Source: Diplonema papillatum
Lineage: Eukaryota; Euglenozoa; Diplonemea; Diplonemida; Diplonemidae
Length of the DNA: 64,000 bases
Assembly: GCA_030068145.1 (NCBI GenBank)
Contig: JAPJBO010000092.1
Location: forward strand, 124,001 to 188,000
Direction of reading: 5' to 3'
The translations under genes were made by a program, and so were the position numbers. Of the stretch, positions 31,441 through 43,443 are shown one piece after another; within the stretch, counting starts at the first letter, position 1, and each line of letters begins with the position of its first letter. The notes below the pieces were generated by a model. It ran no database searches and was not told where the DNA came from. It saw only the letters and a program-made list of their open reading frames with translations.

Positions 31441-34170
31441 ACTATGGTGTGATCCGCCCTCCAGTTTTCCGTAGTTCTTCCGTACTTCTTCCGTAGTCTT
31501 GCCGTACTAAGGGGTGTCCAAAAATTATTTTTACAGTGAAAGTTCGCTTTTACCCAACTACGTGCGCAGGGCTGTCAGTTTGGTCTCTGCATGCCTGGAG
31601 CATCAAAAATCTGCCTCTTCTGCAACCAAAAAAGAGTGTGCTTACTTCGAAGGAGGCTAGAGGGGGAGAAACAATACAACTACAAAATGGGTCTTTTTTG
31701 TTGAACGCTTACGCCCGCCACTAAACCCAGATTCACCTGTGTTTCATGTGGGCTACAGCACATTTACCTCCTTTGATCTTTTGCAGCTGGCAGTCTCCTC
31801 AAGTATTTCCGACAAAGCAGGTGCTTATACAAAAAAAACGAGGCAGAAAATCGACCGCTAGATTCTACTGGTTGTGTCACAGAATATCTGTATTTGCATC
31901 ATGTCATGTTTGACGTCTTCGTTTAGGGTAGTCGCTGTTGTCGCTGTCTCCACCGCTCTCAAAGTGTCCGTCTTCAATATCATCCTCCGACACAGACTCG
32001 TTGCCATCATCGACAGTTAACATGGAGTCTTTCACCGATGATGGCAACGGCAACTTGTCGTCATACTCTTGCAGTTTTTTGAGCAGGGTGGGTGTTGTGC
32101 TCGAAGGACCAACTCTACTGATGCCGCGCTTCAAGAAGCGCCGCGTTCGTATTCCTGCATCGCACCCTTGAATGCGGGAGACCAAGTCCTTCTTGTTCAA
32201 CTTCTGTGACGCGGTGAAGCGACGAGCGTCAGCTTGCTCCATGGGGAGCTCCTTCGGCCAGTTGGTGTCATAATCGAACCGCAATTCCACGTTCTGGCGG
32301 TACGCCTCCCGCCGTTGCTTTCTCCTGCGAGCTTTACCGGCTATCTTCTCTTTCTTGGCGAGGTAGTCCAACTTCAAGCGCCCCAGGCGTACTTTGCGAT
32401 CGATGCTTTCGATGATTGCTGACGCCACCGTATTTTCAAGGCATCTTTGCACCCGAAGTGGCGGCGTACCGTAGACGGGGAGGTGCCGCGGTGCACAACT
32501 TGGCGCGACAGCAAATGTCGAATCCGCCGGTTTCCTGATCCGCTATTTCTCGCTTGAGCTTTCCGACCGTGCCGGGTCTTCCTGAGTGCAAAACCTTTGT
32601 ACTTCCAAGATGAACCCGCAGGCTGCGTGGTGCAGCAGGCCTTTCACTTGTGTTGCAGTCGGAAAGTGGGGTGATCGCCCGAGACGAAGTGCCTTTGCTC
32701 CATAGTACTTTCAAATTCCGTGACGTACAACACCGTCGGGAAGGTTGGCGTTCACTTGTGTCACTGCTTCGGGATCGGGATACGGTTGTCTTCCACGACA
32801 GCGTCTCAGGTGTGACCCGACATTCCTGAGGAACACCCAGCACAGTTTCCCTACGTCGCACCATTCTCGCAATGTCTGCTTTCATTGCAACGATGGACAA
32901 ACTTGAGGACAGCGATTTCACGATGCCAACCGTGAATGTGAAGTTTGTGTGATTACCATCAGCAAACCCCCACAGAGCTCTGAAGAAAGGGTACACAACA
33001 AGAGCGAAGCCTAGACCCAACCTGCGATCTGTAAGCGGTGCAGGACGTTCGTCTTTGCAGATGACTGCGATACCATCTTAGGGAACTTACCGAAGAACAC
33101 GAGTAGCAACTCAAGTACCGACTTTCCCGAGTTTCCAACATGGGCTCTCATGCAGAACGCAGCAGCCCATGCAGGGCCAAACCTGCCTAGTGTGGCGCAC
33201 TGCCACAAGAACCCCTTGACCTCTTGAATGCTGTATTCGGCGGCAAGCCATTCCTGAAACTCTGGACCGACTGACGTAATTTGCGGCCTAGCATACAGCC
33301 TTTGTCTCCTTCTCAAAGTGAAGCGACGAGATCGCTGTTGTGGCAACCCGGTGCATGCGGTGGACAACTTCAAAGCCCCGCGTGCACGCGAATCCACCCA
33401 TCGACATACACGACACAAAAACGGTCTTGCCCAAATGGGGCTTCCTCGTCCAGTACATTCAACGCAATCAGTTCGTCTGTCAACTTCGCGAAGTACTGAA
33501 TCATCTTCTGGATGATACCATTGACGGCATGTGATGTGAACGTCGAGGTGGTGCCACAGGATTCTCCCTTCATCGTTTTTCCATGTCGCTGTAAAGTGGC
33601 CACCGACCCGTTGCGAAGCCGGGTCTGGTGGCCCAGCTGTAGGGCGACAATGCAGGTTTGGGTTCCTTCAGGAACTCCATATCTCGCGAGACTAGGTTCA
33701 AGGCCCAGATCTCTTCGACGCGCCGACGAGACACCTTTGCTTACCCACTCGTGCATGAGAATACCTACGACGGTGCGCAACCGTGTCGTCTGCTTCCTGG
33801 CTGCCAGCGACATAACGTCTCTCGCACTCAACCAGAACAGTTACGTCTAGGATGCGTGGGATGCCAAAGGAAAACGAAAGTGACAATGCACTCGAGTCTG
33901 GTCGAACAACATCGTCAGCCTCCATCACTTCTCCTTTCCTCGTTGCAAATCCCCGTTTTCACGTTTCTTTCGCTCCCAGTGCTCAAATGTCATCAAAAGG
34001 CTGCATGAAAAGGTGCGGAAACCCGCATTACCCCCTAGCCGAAACCCGGGTTCCTGGAAAAATCCCGAGCGCCGGAAAAAATAATTTTTGGACACCCCTT
34101 TCGAGTTTTCCGTAGTTCTTCCGTAGTTCCATCATGGTTTCACCGTACTATATGGATCACACCATAATAC
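31441..34170. repeat. Short host repeat split by the helicase-bearing element
   Basis: TATGGTGTGATCC at 31443 and GGATCACACCATA at 34157 are inverted ends. Next to the insertion on both sides stands the direct repeat TTTTCCGTAGTTCTTCCGTA (31463 and 34106). The inserted element occupies 31509-34100. Confidence 0.6.
31509..34100 (-). mobile_element. Inverted-repeat element with D5-like SF3 helicase piece, fossil
   Basis: Perfect 24-bp terminal inverted repeats (beginning AAGGGGTGTCCAAAAATT) bound a 2.6-kb element. The coding pieces read on the minus strand. One carries a Walker A loop HVGNSGKS followed by LELLLVFFGKF, preceded by a region resembling the N-terminal part of D5-type primase-helicases of large DNA viruses and their satellite-like relatives. 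A second piece (31904-32452) is basic with an acidic tail and is not recognised. No capsid gene, integrase or polymerase is visible. The element is broken, with several interruptions; the perfect terminal repeats suggest moderate age. Assignment to a virus-like or plasmid-like family is an inference from the helicase piece. Confidence 0.55.
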
Positions 34171-34949
34171 AGGAAACCCCCCCAGAGAGGTTTATACCCT
34201 GTACACGCGAAGAACAAGAAAGTTGAAGTATGGCTAAAGACTTTTGCCTTATCATTTTCATCACCTTTGGTCAGTTGATGCTGATCGTCCGTTGCTTCGT
34301 TTATCAGCAAACCCCAACTCCGGAAATGTTCTCGTCGCGACAGCACAGCGGTTTCGCAAGTCGATGCTCTCCTTGCAATCGCAATATTTCAGTTGCCCCC
34401 AAGGCCTTTCGTCCGTACGGACCTGATCACGGTGTGTCAGGGGCCCCGAGCGCAAGCTGGCTTGGGGGGGAACACAACTGGCATTGATGTACGTCTCCGA
34501 ATGGGGTATCCGCAGAGGGTAAGAGTCCCGTATCTCCTCGACGCCAGCACGAGTCGCTCAGTTTGGGATGCTGAGCTGATCGGCAGGTGTACCTCTGTCA
34601 CGAATACCTTTTTCCCGGAGGCCGATAGTGAAGAATTGACAGATGGTAGGCACTGGTACATACACCTAGGATACTATTTTTTTCTCTGCGTCTTCAAAAC
34701 ATGCGTTGCGACAATCTTTAGCGTTTGACGACTGCTTTAATCCTTGCGTCCCCTTCCAATCGCCATCCTCTTGCTCGGAGTCCAATTCTTTGTGTTTCCG
34801 ACGATTCCAGGCGCACACACCGGCGTCGACTTTTTTCCCAGTCTCTTTTAGTTTCCCCGCTTTCTTTGATGGGGTGTTAGCTTAACTGTTGCGTGTGAGA
34901 GCAAGTCGGGGCTGCAACAACGTTGGACGACGGATCGAAAGATGAAAGG
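34171..34949. other. Intergenic, nothing recognised
   Basis: Short frames only, with no domain signature and no repeat identified. Confidence 0.35.
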
Positions 34950-35121
34950 GGGAATAGTTGAGTTGCAGCTCTTGACAAAGATAGATGGAAAAAAGAAGGT
35001 GTTTTTATTCTTCGCTTTTTCTCACGAACGGGGGGGTCGGTCCTGCTTTTGGCTTTGTAGGTTCTCCCGACTCCCCTATTCGTGGTCAGCACAAACTCAA
35101 GAGGTCTAGTCAACTATTCCC
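34950..35121. mobile_element. MITE, GGGAATAGTTGA family, copy 1
   Basis: The inverted ends are GGGAATAGTTGA and TCAACTATTCCC. The interior shares GCTCTTGACA-type and CTCACGAA-plus-G-run blocks with 60920-61061. Confidence 0.7.
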
Positions 35122-37380
35122 TGCAGTATTGGCATACTTTCAAGAAAAAAACTCGTGGAAGCCCTCTGAGCCCCTAAACCCGCACTGAACGCCCCGCATG
35201 TGTCCGCAGAGCCGAATCCTTTTCCCGAAGTTACCGATGCAGTTTGCCGACTTTCACAGGCCGGAGGCATTTAGCTTGGGCTTCCGAGTGCCAAGACGTC
35301 AGTGGAAGCGCACCGCAACAATTGACAAGTCCGGCAGAGGCGTGCTGAAAACACACTTTTTGTGGTGCATATTTGATTTGATGTGCTTCCTTACAGTCGC
35401 GCTCCACAAAGCAAGGGGCTTCACGAGTATGACACGCCTTGATCGTCTTCGCGGCATGGCGGTTCGTAGAATAAACTGGAACAGCGCCGGCAAGAGGAGT
35501 TTCCAAGCGGCGTGCGCGTGTGGGGGGAAGTACCAATGGAATGGGGGGACGGGAGGGAAGCAGAAGTGAAGGGGCGAGGAAGCCAAATGTCTGCCTTTTC
35601 TAGCGTTTATTGTGGTTCGGGCTGTGAGGCGGGTAGTATGAGGGTAGTAGGTATGATTATACACTTTAACTACGGCTAGCCAAGTTTGTAAGTGTTGCGA
35701 CCAATAGCAAGAAGAAATTCGCTCTGAATTTAGTCTTGGGCTCCCCACTTTTTCGAGAGTTGAAGAAGGATCGGTTGGTCACGTGACACGAAGGCTCATG
35801 TGTACGAAGACTGGCAGGCAAGAGGCTGGATTCACTCGTAGGCGGGAGCGCACTTCCAGATTTTGCGAGAATTGCCCTGGTGGCAGGAATACATCGTCAG
35901 CGAACAGGCCCTGCTGGGCACAACTTCTCCAAAATCGGCGGCCACCATTCTTCCTTTTTCTTCATACTCGGTACACTTCTTAAATATGGGTTGAAAACGG
36001 GGCGAGATATAAAGGCCAACGATAGTTGAAGGTAGAAGGCAGAATGCCTGTAGCGATGGCCTGCATTAGTCACTCGATAGACACATCACCTGCTTGGCAG
36101 TAGAGTCCGACCCTTGTAAGCCGTTACCCATGGCGCTTGGGGCCGTCACGTTCTTCGACGTCGCAAAAATGGCAGAGACGATGCGGTCGCGTTCCTGCTG
36201 TTGAGTGCTGAAGCCCCTGGCAAATTCAGCTAGCTTTTTGGCGAAGTGTAGGAGCCAATTCATTCCCTGTCTGACTGAGTGTTGTCGAACGTAATTTGTG
36301 GCGATAACCTGCAGCGTCGATTACCTCTTCGCACGAGTGGTGGATTCGTCTCTCCAACTCGTTTTGATCGGATCGTCGCGTTCAGTTCAAGCGCGCGCTT
36401 CGTAGCTTAATCGAGCCAATAATTGAGCGGAATAGTTTGGGTTAGTTTGGGTTAGAAGCAAGATGCAAAGAATCTGTGGCGATAATCTGCATCTGCTCAC
36501 GTTCGTGACTACCTCTTAGAGCGCACCCTTCCGGAATCGCCGCGCAATCGAGCTCAGGTTGTCTTCAGGGGGGGAATTGGCTCACGAAGTTTGCGTGTTT
36601 TGCTTTTGAAAAGGATGCGTGGTGTTTTCTTCATAATTGCTGCGTCCCTTACTTTGTGCAGGAGCTCAATTGAAATTCGTTAAAAGTTAAACTCAATTTT
36701 TTTGTGTTTCCGGCGATATTCTTTTTTTCCGAAGCCGGCTTTCGAAACCTTGCTGTTGGGGAGGAAAGTTTTGTTACAGTTTTATGGTTGTGTTTTTTTT
36801 TCTCTGCTGTATCCCCGTTTTTGTATCCCGTTTCGAGTGAAGTGTGGTAGCGACGGGCCAGTTCCGGGCTAGGGGATCTCATCTTTTCGCCCCGCGCCCT
36901 CCCCATGCTGGATAAGGAGCTTCTGCACTTCTGATTGTTCTGACAAGAACTGCTTTGGCAATGTTGAGTGACTGCCTTACTGGTCATTTTTCAAAAAGAT
37001 CGGAAAAAGTTGCGGAGAATAAGATTGACCAAAAGGTTTACATGCTGGTCATCCCGCCTTCCCAGAACACAATCCTGATGCATATCGGTTGTGGAAATAA
37101 TCAGCGTTTTGAGCTGGTGTCGAATGGGCTCAAGCAGCCCCCCATCGCCCTCGAGACCATAGCAACTGTTGTCGCCAACACACATGAGGGGAACAGGGCT
37201 ACTGTTTTTTTTGTGTTTTCCGACGATCCCAAACGGACGTACCGATATTTTTTTTATTTTTTTAATTAACCAGCCTGGGCAGGCTATTAGCTTCATTTTG
37301 CCTCAGTTTTCCAAATTCCGTCTCAATAGCCAATTTGCTTTTCCCGCTCTGAAACCGAGAAGCCTTTGTTTGGGCTTCCA
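35122..37380. other. Intergenic with dispersed terminal motifs
   Basis: TGTGGCGATAACCTGCAG (36297) and CTGTGGCGATAATCTGCAT (36474) belong to a family also present at 58391, 58912, 59173 and 60152. The flanks CTCTTCGCACG and TTGTCGAACG are shared too. No supported gene is seen. Confidence 0.4.
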
Positions 37381-37383
37381 AAA

Positions 37384-37440
37384 GGGGGGGGGGTCCGGGG
37401 GGCTCCGCCCCCCGGCAAACGGTACGGTACATTCAGGTGG
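37384..37440. repeat. GGGGGTCC hairpin family, copy 1
   Basis: A GC stem (GTCCGGGGGGCTCCGCCCCC) is followed by CGGTACGGTACAT. The same layout recurs at 47746 and 47907. Confidence 0.75.
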
Positions 37441-37919
37441 AGAAAGAGTTTGCACTTCTCAGTCCGTTTGTCACGTTAAACATATCGACCAACGTACTGG
37501 TGGCACTGTTTGCCATCTGTGTGACCCTCCCCTGGTGCACACTCCTGAAGCCAACAGCCGTAAGTTTGTTGCATTAGTGTGATTGTCAGGCCTTCGACTA
37601 TCCTGAGCAACGCACTATAACAGCCAACAGCCCATTTCAAATTCATCCACCACTCAGATACTGTATGCTGGTTAATCATTGGCATGAGTAGATGCAGACC
37701 GGAGATCACACGGAACAAGGCACTTGTGTCAACTCGGAGAGAATCTGTCAAGAATTCCGGGCTGCTTCTGAGCTTCGATCGGCTCAGCACCCACAGCCCC
37801 AAACTTCTGCCAGCCAGCCCACCATGCCCAGCGGCGACCCACCGATGGCCAGCCCCTGCCGCCAGCAGCCCTTGACCGCCAGCCAGCTTCCTGGCACAGC
37901 TGGCCTAACCCACGCCTCC

Positions 37920-38400
37920 ACCGGACCCCCACGACTTTCCAGATTTTGGCGACTTTGGCCATTGTTGCCCACTTTGCCGATTTTTCCAGATTTTGGCCGC
38001 TTTTGCCAAATCTGCCAGATTGTGGTCATTTCTAGACATTTCTAGAGAGGAGTGTACAAAGCTGCAAACGTCCAATACAAAAATGGCCAAAAATGGTCAA
38101 AATCTGGAAAATCTGGAAAAATCGGCAAAGATGGCCAAAATCTGGAAAAATCGGCAAAAATGGGAAAAATCGGCAAAAATCGGCCAAAGTGGCCAAAATC
38201 TGCCAAAATCTGGAAAAATCGGCAAAGTTGGCCAAAATCTGGAAAATCGGCAAAAATGGCCAAAAAGACCAAAAATGGCCAAAATCTGGAAAAATCGGCA
38301 AAAATGGCCAAAATCTGCCAAAATCGGCCAAAATCGGCCAAAATCCGAAAAATCTGAAAATTTCAGAAAATTTGCTAAAAATTTGCTAAAAATTTGCTAA
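37920..38400. repeat. Low-complexity foldback array
   Basis: GCCAAAATCTGGAAAAATCG variants repeat over 38085-38345. The left part (37930-38025) carries the same motif inverted (CCGATTTTTCCAGATTTTGG), so the whole can fold back. Lys/Asn-rich frames over it are artefacts. Confidence 0.85.
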
Positions 38401-38410
38401 GTACACTTCT

Positions 38411-40431
38411 GGTGTTACCCACTAAGAGCCTACACAACTTCTATCAAACTTCTATATTCAGGGGGGTGTGTCACTTTTTATTTTGATATGTCAAAAATGA
38501 CCACCCTTTGGCAGCGCACACAGTCACCAAAGGTTTCACTAAATCGACCATTTTTTGATGCTATGAGCGCAGGTGTCACCAGTCTCTCTGTTCCCGAGGG
38601 TTTAGAAAAAAAGATGACCCCCCTTGGACGCGTTCAACCCGATATAATTATATTTTAGATCATACCGGGAGCGCGTGTAATACGTGTGATATGTGTTGCT
38701 CCCGAGAAGACACGGAATGGAAAGATCGGTCACGAAATCGTCAGAATACCACCTCGGATCCCAGAAAGGTTGTCCCCCACGGCCCCTCCTTTTGCACTTC
38801 ACTTCACCAGGCATATTGCCATCCCCTATGAGCGCACTTCAGAACTGGGATGGCGGGTACTGAAGAACAGGGATGCTGCAAAATCTGCGGTGCGAAAACC
38901 TGGAGAAAGGTTGCTTCGTTTCCTCAGCCCGAAGTGAAGAAGAGACTGGTACAAGAGGATTCATCTGCTTGAAGTGCCTCCAGGAGTGTGGTGCCACGCA
39001 CACCTTCGGAGGAAGTGCACACGACTACGACTGCAGCAACAACTACGACGGCAAGGTGCAAGGTTCCAAACAGCGACAGCAACGAGGCGCCTTCAAGCTG
39101 TCCGAATTGGATGCTTGTTGTGAAAGCTCCTGTCTATGCACCAGCAGTATCTGCTTCGGATGCTACACAGCGTGCCTTTCGGCGGAGCAGAACCCATCTG
39201 CCTCTCGATATCCTTTAGCCATACTTCAACCCTCTTGAAGGAGTGAATTCGGGCAAAGTGCCGACCACGACTGCGGTGAGAACAATGCCACACGCATTCT
39301 TTAACGAGGTTCCGACACTGCCAGCTGATTTTTTGCCGCATGGTTTTGCAACACAGCTCGTTGACATGGAATACAATGAGAAGGAGAACATGCAACGTTT
39401 TGCGATTGAAGAATTCGGATGCAGTTGCAGAGAATTCTTCAGGAGCCTGCTGACAGTCGCAAAACCTCGGCCATACAAGGAATACAACGCATTATCGCAT
39501 CTTGGTGGTGGGATGGTAGTTCGCCTGATACCAGCCGGCAGCAAAATAAACGGGTACTCTTCAAGACGGCACAGAAGGTGGGGCGTTCCACAGGGTTGTG
39601 CACGAGCCGGACATCGTATTATCATGCAGGATTCGAAGGTGAGCGTATCTTGCTCTCACTTCTGCAAGCGACGACCGTCCAAACAAAAAGAGCCGGCGCA
39701 GTTAGTGCGATCGGAGACGGAAACTGTGCGGTGGCCAAATACCACCGCTAGCTCGGTAAGTCTTCTGAGGGTTGTTCTAAAATACGTGGTATATCAGTCA
39801 TTCCCAGAGAAGTAAGAGGAAGAGTACCGGGAGTTTAGCTAAAATGCTGGTCGGGTGGCCGGGGGTCGGCAAAAGGCCCAACCAATCCAGAAGCTCAGGA
39901 CATCTCGACGCTCGACAGACATCCTGTCCTGAGGCCCACCGTGTGTATCGCTTACGAGCAGTGCATGGCGGGATTGCCGCGGCTGTTTTGAAATACGGTG
40001 ACCACGTCAGCAACGCCGGTGGCCCGTCGTTTTGGCGCGGCTGTGATGCAAAACGGAGCCAGTCTCCCAGCCAGTCGCCCAGCCAGCTGCCCAGCCAGCT
40101 GCCAGGACAACACCCTTGTGAGCTGGTAGCCTTCCAGTGCATCAGCACAAGAAACGCAAGGTAGGTTGCACATCGGTCTCTTGCCAAGATGAACATCACA
40201 GGTGGTCAGAAAGTACTGGAGGTGTTGGCAAGGCCAGTGTCTTTACCTCGCCCGAAATGGGTACAAAGTGCAGCGCGAACCACAACCGCGGTTGGGCTTG
40301 CGCGCAGAAAACGGGAGTTTGGCTCAAGAAAACGTCAGCGTTGTGCACCATGATCATAACAATAAAAAGTGACACCCCCTACTCCATACAACTTCTATCA
40401 AACTTCTATATTCAGCATTGTGGGTAACACC
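38411..40431. mobile_element. Nested inverted-repeat elements
   Basis: The outer ends are GGTGTTACCCAC (38411) and GTGGGTAACACC (40420). A 28-bp direct repeat starting ACAACTTCTATCAAACTTCT lies inside each end (38434 and 40388). Within it an inner element begins AGGGGGGTGTGTCACTTTTT (38460) and ends AAAAAGTGACACCCCCT (40380). Inner plus frames at 38.87-39.8 kb include Cys-rich pieces (CCKICGAKTW, CLKCLQECG) that may be remnants of a coding region; no transposase motif is clear. The outer terminus recurs at 45215-45232. Confidence 0.65.
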
Positions 40432-40464
40432 AACTTCCCTGGCAAAAAGTCCAATGAAACTGTT

Positions 40465-41300
40465 TGCCCTTAGGGGACTAGTCCCCCCTAAGGGCACATT
40501 TTCATTGGGAAGTACTGGGAAATGCACTTAGCAACTTTTTTGCAAATTCTTACCAGGAATTGTAATGTAAAATAGGGACTACTGGAGGGGGTCAAATACA
40601 ATAGGTATAATATTGTATTTGCTGGGGGAGGATAGAGAAAACCGGGTTTTCAAAAAAGTCCGAATTTCGACACATAGTCAAATACAATATTATACTGGTT
40701 TTGGGTTTTGGGCCACCTTGGGGGTTAACAATGGAGGAAATTTGGCAAAACCGTTGCGGGACGGAAAGAGCTATCCCTGGCATGCATCGGCACCTTTTCT
40801 ACACTCGATATACCTAAAATCTGACCCCCAGGTGGCACTCCAGACTTTGGAAAAACCACTCCGCCAGGAATCGAACCAGCACCCTCAGCACCACATGTGG
40901 GTGTGGGAACCGCTGGACCACGTGCTAAAAAAAAGCGGGCCATTTCTATTCGGGTTCGGGTGGTTCTCAGAAATTATTGAATCCGAATCCGAGGAAAATG
41001 CCATCGACAGCGAAATCAAGCTGTAAGATTGGACTCCCGGCTTCAGGAGCGTTCCACATTGAACTTCTCTCGAAAAAGAAGCTGCTCTCGAGTGGGGAAG
41101 CCCGTGGAAACCCCTGCAAACCCCCACTGAGGACAGATAATATTGTATTCCAAGACTATGCTCACCAAAGATCCCCTTTTCAGCGTACCTATTGTATTTG
41201 CCAATAATATTGTATTTGACTACCTACAGTATTTGACCCCCCCCAGTTGTCCCCTAAGGGCACATTTCACATTGGGACTAGTCCCCTAAGGCACTTTTCC
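40465..41300. repeat. Palindromic repeat split by an element
   Basis: CCCTTAGGGGACTAGTCCCC and CTAAGGGCACATTTTCATTG on the left recur on the right as GTCCCCTAAGGGCACATTTC and TTGGGACTAGTCCCCTAAGG, with the element 40581-41247 between them. Confidence 0.65.
40581..41247. mobile_element. 667-bp inverted-repeat element with tRNA-like core
   Basis: The ends ACTGGAGGGGGTCAAATAC and GTATTTGACCCC run into AATACAATA-type subterminal repeats on both sides. Inside, on the minus strand at 40926-40838, stands an A box TGGTCCAGCGGTT and a perfect B box GGTTCGATTCC separated by about 35 bp, as in tRNA-derived SINEs. The element has no protein frame of note. Confidence 0.65.
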
Positions 41301-42100
41301 CTTTCTTTTTATTTTTTGAGCCGCCCGGATTTCCAAATTCCGTCAGCTGACAGAACTTGGAATGGGAAGCTAATGCCCTGAGCCTGGCCCTCTCCCCTTG
41401 TAACTTAACCTCTTGTTGTGATACACGATGGTTGTCCGCTTGTGTTTCTTGACTTCTGTTTTTCCTCCCGAGAAATCGACGTTCTCTAGAAATTTCAGAG
41501 ACAGGAAAACGATAGATACAGAGGACAGAGAGAAAGAGAGAGAGGAAGACGCTGCTAACAGACCCACCGCGGCAAAATAATACGTCGGTTCACATATTAG
41601 CCGTACGGGCGGTGCTGAAACGACTTTGCTTCGGTTGCCACGGCAGTCTGCGTCCGACGTGTCGAGGAGACCACGGGTTGCTTCGTGATGCCCGAGGTAG
41701 AATTGATGGAATTGTCTTCCTGCGTCGGGATATCGTAGGCAGACTGCGACCCTTCCCAGCCAGCAGGCGTGAACGGCTGGGCATACGGGGACGGCGTGTG
41801 GTGCGATACCTGCGTGTTTTGCTTCTTTTTGTGTTGCCGTCGATCCCGAAGGACGATCAGTTTGTGACTTTCGTTTGTTTGGCAAGGAGTTTTGGTGACG
41901 GGTTTGCGGGTTTGTGTTTTGGACGCGACGATGTTATTGTTTTCGATGGCCCGGTCTGTTTTAAAATGGCTCCTGGGCATAGCATCGGCCGCTCTTGCAT
42001 CAAGGTACCTTGCTCGCTTGCAACACAGCAGTCCAGAGATTCTTCCGCCATTGTACGACGCTTTCATACGATAGCGGCCAGTTTGAACTTGAGTTCCTGC
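41301..42100 (-). other. Intergenic; one unassigned minus frame
   Basis: The minus frame 42067-41597 (156 codons, with SHHTPSPYAQPFTPAGWEG) is Ser/Thr/Gln-rich without a known domain. It could be an exon of the downstream CCCH gene region or chance. Confidence that it codes is low. Confidence 0.25.
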
Positions 42101-42109
42101 AGGCAGTGT

Positions 42110-42190
42110 GAGACTTAGCTATAGCTAGCTGATAGCTAGCTATAGCTAGCTAGCTATAGCTGAAAATAGCTAAAATAGCTAAAATAGCTG
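42110..42190. repeat. TAGCTA palindromic simple repeat
   Basis: Overlapping TAGCTATAGCTAGC units followed by AAATAGCT repeats. Confidence 0.85.
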
Positions 42191-42389
42191 ACTGAGCATT
42201 TTCAACGGAAATGTCACTATTCCGACTATTTTCTCGGATTTTGTGCCGTTTTCCACAGTTTTCCGGGATTTTTCAGGCACATGATCAGCATGAGGTTCAC
42301 ACTGTGCTACCCCCCCCTTCATCGGGCTTCCCCCCTGTAGACTACTGCACAGTAGGACTGGACCTGGGTCTGGCTTGCTGCACTCTGGC

Positions 42390-43443
42390 CAGTGTGGGGG
42401 CTGGCACCACAGCACCGGTGCTGGCACCGGAGAGCACCGGCCGGTGCTCTCCGGTGCTGGGTCTGTTACTTGACTTCAACCACCCCGTAGCAAACCTTTT
42501 TCAACGAGTTTTTGCTCGCGAGCAGCTCCGATGAAGAGAGCCGTGAGAAATGGATCCGGTGACCAAAAAGTATGTGCGCGTTTCTTGGGTTCGTACGAGG
42601 TAAAGGGCACCGGGTTACGGCGGATAAGGAACCCGCCAGTTTTGCAATGATAAATCCCCTGTTTTGTGACATTCTTTTGCTGGCCCGTGGAGCAGACCTT
42701 TCTCGTCGACTTTATGCTCACGTTCAGCTCCGATGAGGAGATTTGTGCAAAATGGACCCAGGGAACCCATAGTATTTGCGTGGTTCGTTGAGGCTTTCCG
42801 ATGTTCAGGGCACCAGGCATGAAAATTACACCGCGGAATGCAAAACTTTGCATCACAGAATCACGCCAAAACGGTCAAAACTACCAGCGCAATAGTGTTG
42901 TTTCGTCGGGGTCAAATGTCAAAAAACACACCCTGCGGGAATTGATAATTTCACGTGCACAGGCATTTGAACCAAGAAATCTGAAATGGAAACTTCGATT
43001 TCCACGATTTCCGTTTTCACGCGGATCCACGTCCCGGTCCCTGGCTCGACGAACCACGTACCAACTCTTTGGCCCCCCGGGTCTATTATCCACAGATCTC
43101 TTCATCGGAGTTGATCTCGAGCAAAAAGTCGTCGAAAAAGGTCTGGTACTGTGGACCGGCTTCCAGGAGCCAGGATCAGGCCCACAGTCGTAATGGGGAA
43201 GCACCCACTGCGACCCAGACTCACTGCGTGGGGGGGGGTGCAACTCAAAAGATTTCTGCTCAAAAAACCGAGAACGAGGCCCAAACTATGGTTTCAACAC
43301 TTTTTCTTCGTTTTGTTGAGCTTTTTGAGGTGTGAAAACCGAAATCATTTTTCCAGCACCGGAGAGCACCGCCAGCACCGCGGTGCCCGGTGCTGGTGCT
43401 CAGCAGCGGGCACCGGCCAGCACCGGTGCCAGCCCCCACACTG
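42390..43443. mobile_element. CAGTGTGG element A, with CACCGG subterminal arrays
   Basis: The inverted ends CAGTGTGGGGGCTGGCAC and complement are flanked by the direct repeat CTCTGGC at 42383-42389 and 43444-43450. Just inside both ends are arrays of GCACCGG/CCGGTGC motifs that can pair with one another. The 0.9-kb interior consists of the 200-bp repeat units described separately. There is no transposase, so it is non-autonomous. Confidence 0.75.

Noticed and set aside
38032-38400. Lys/Asn- or Phe-rich small proteins
   Set aside because: They are translations of the GCCAAAATCTGGAAAAATCG low-complexity foldback.
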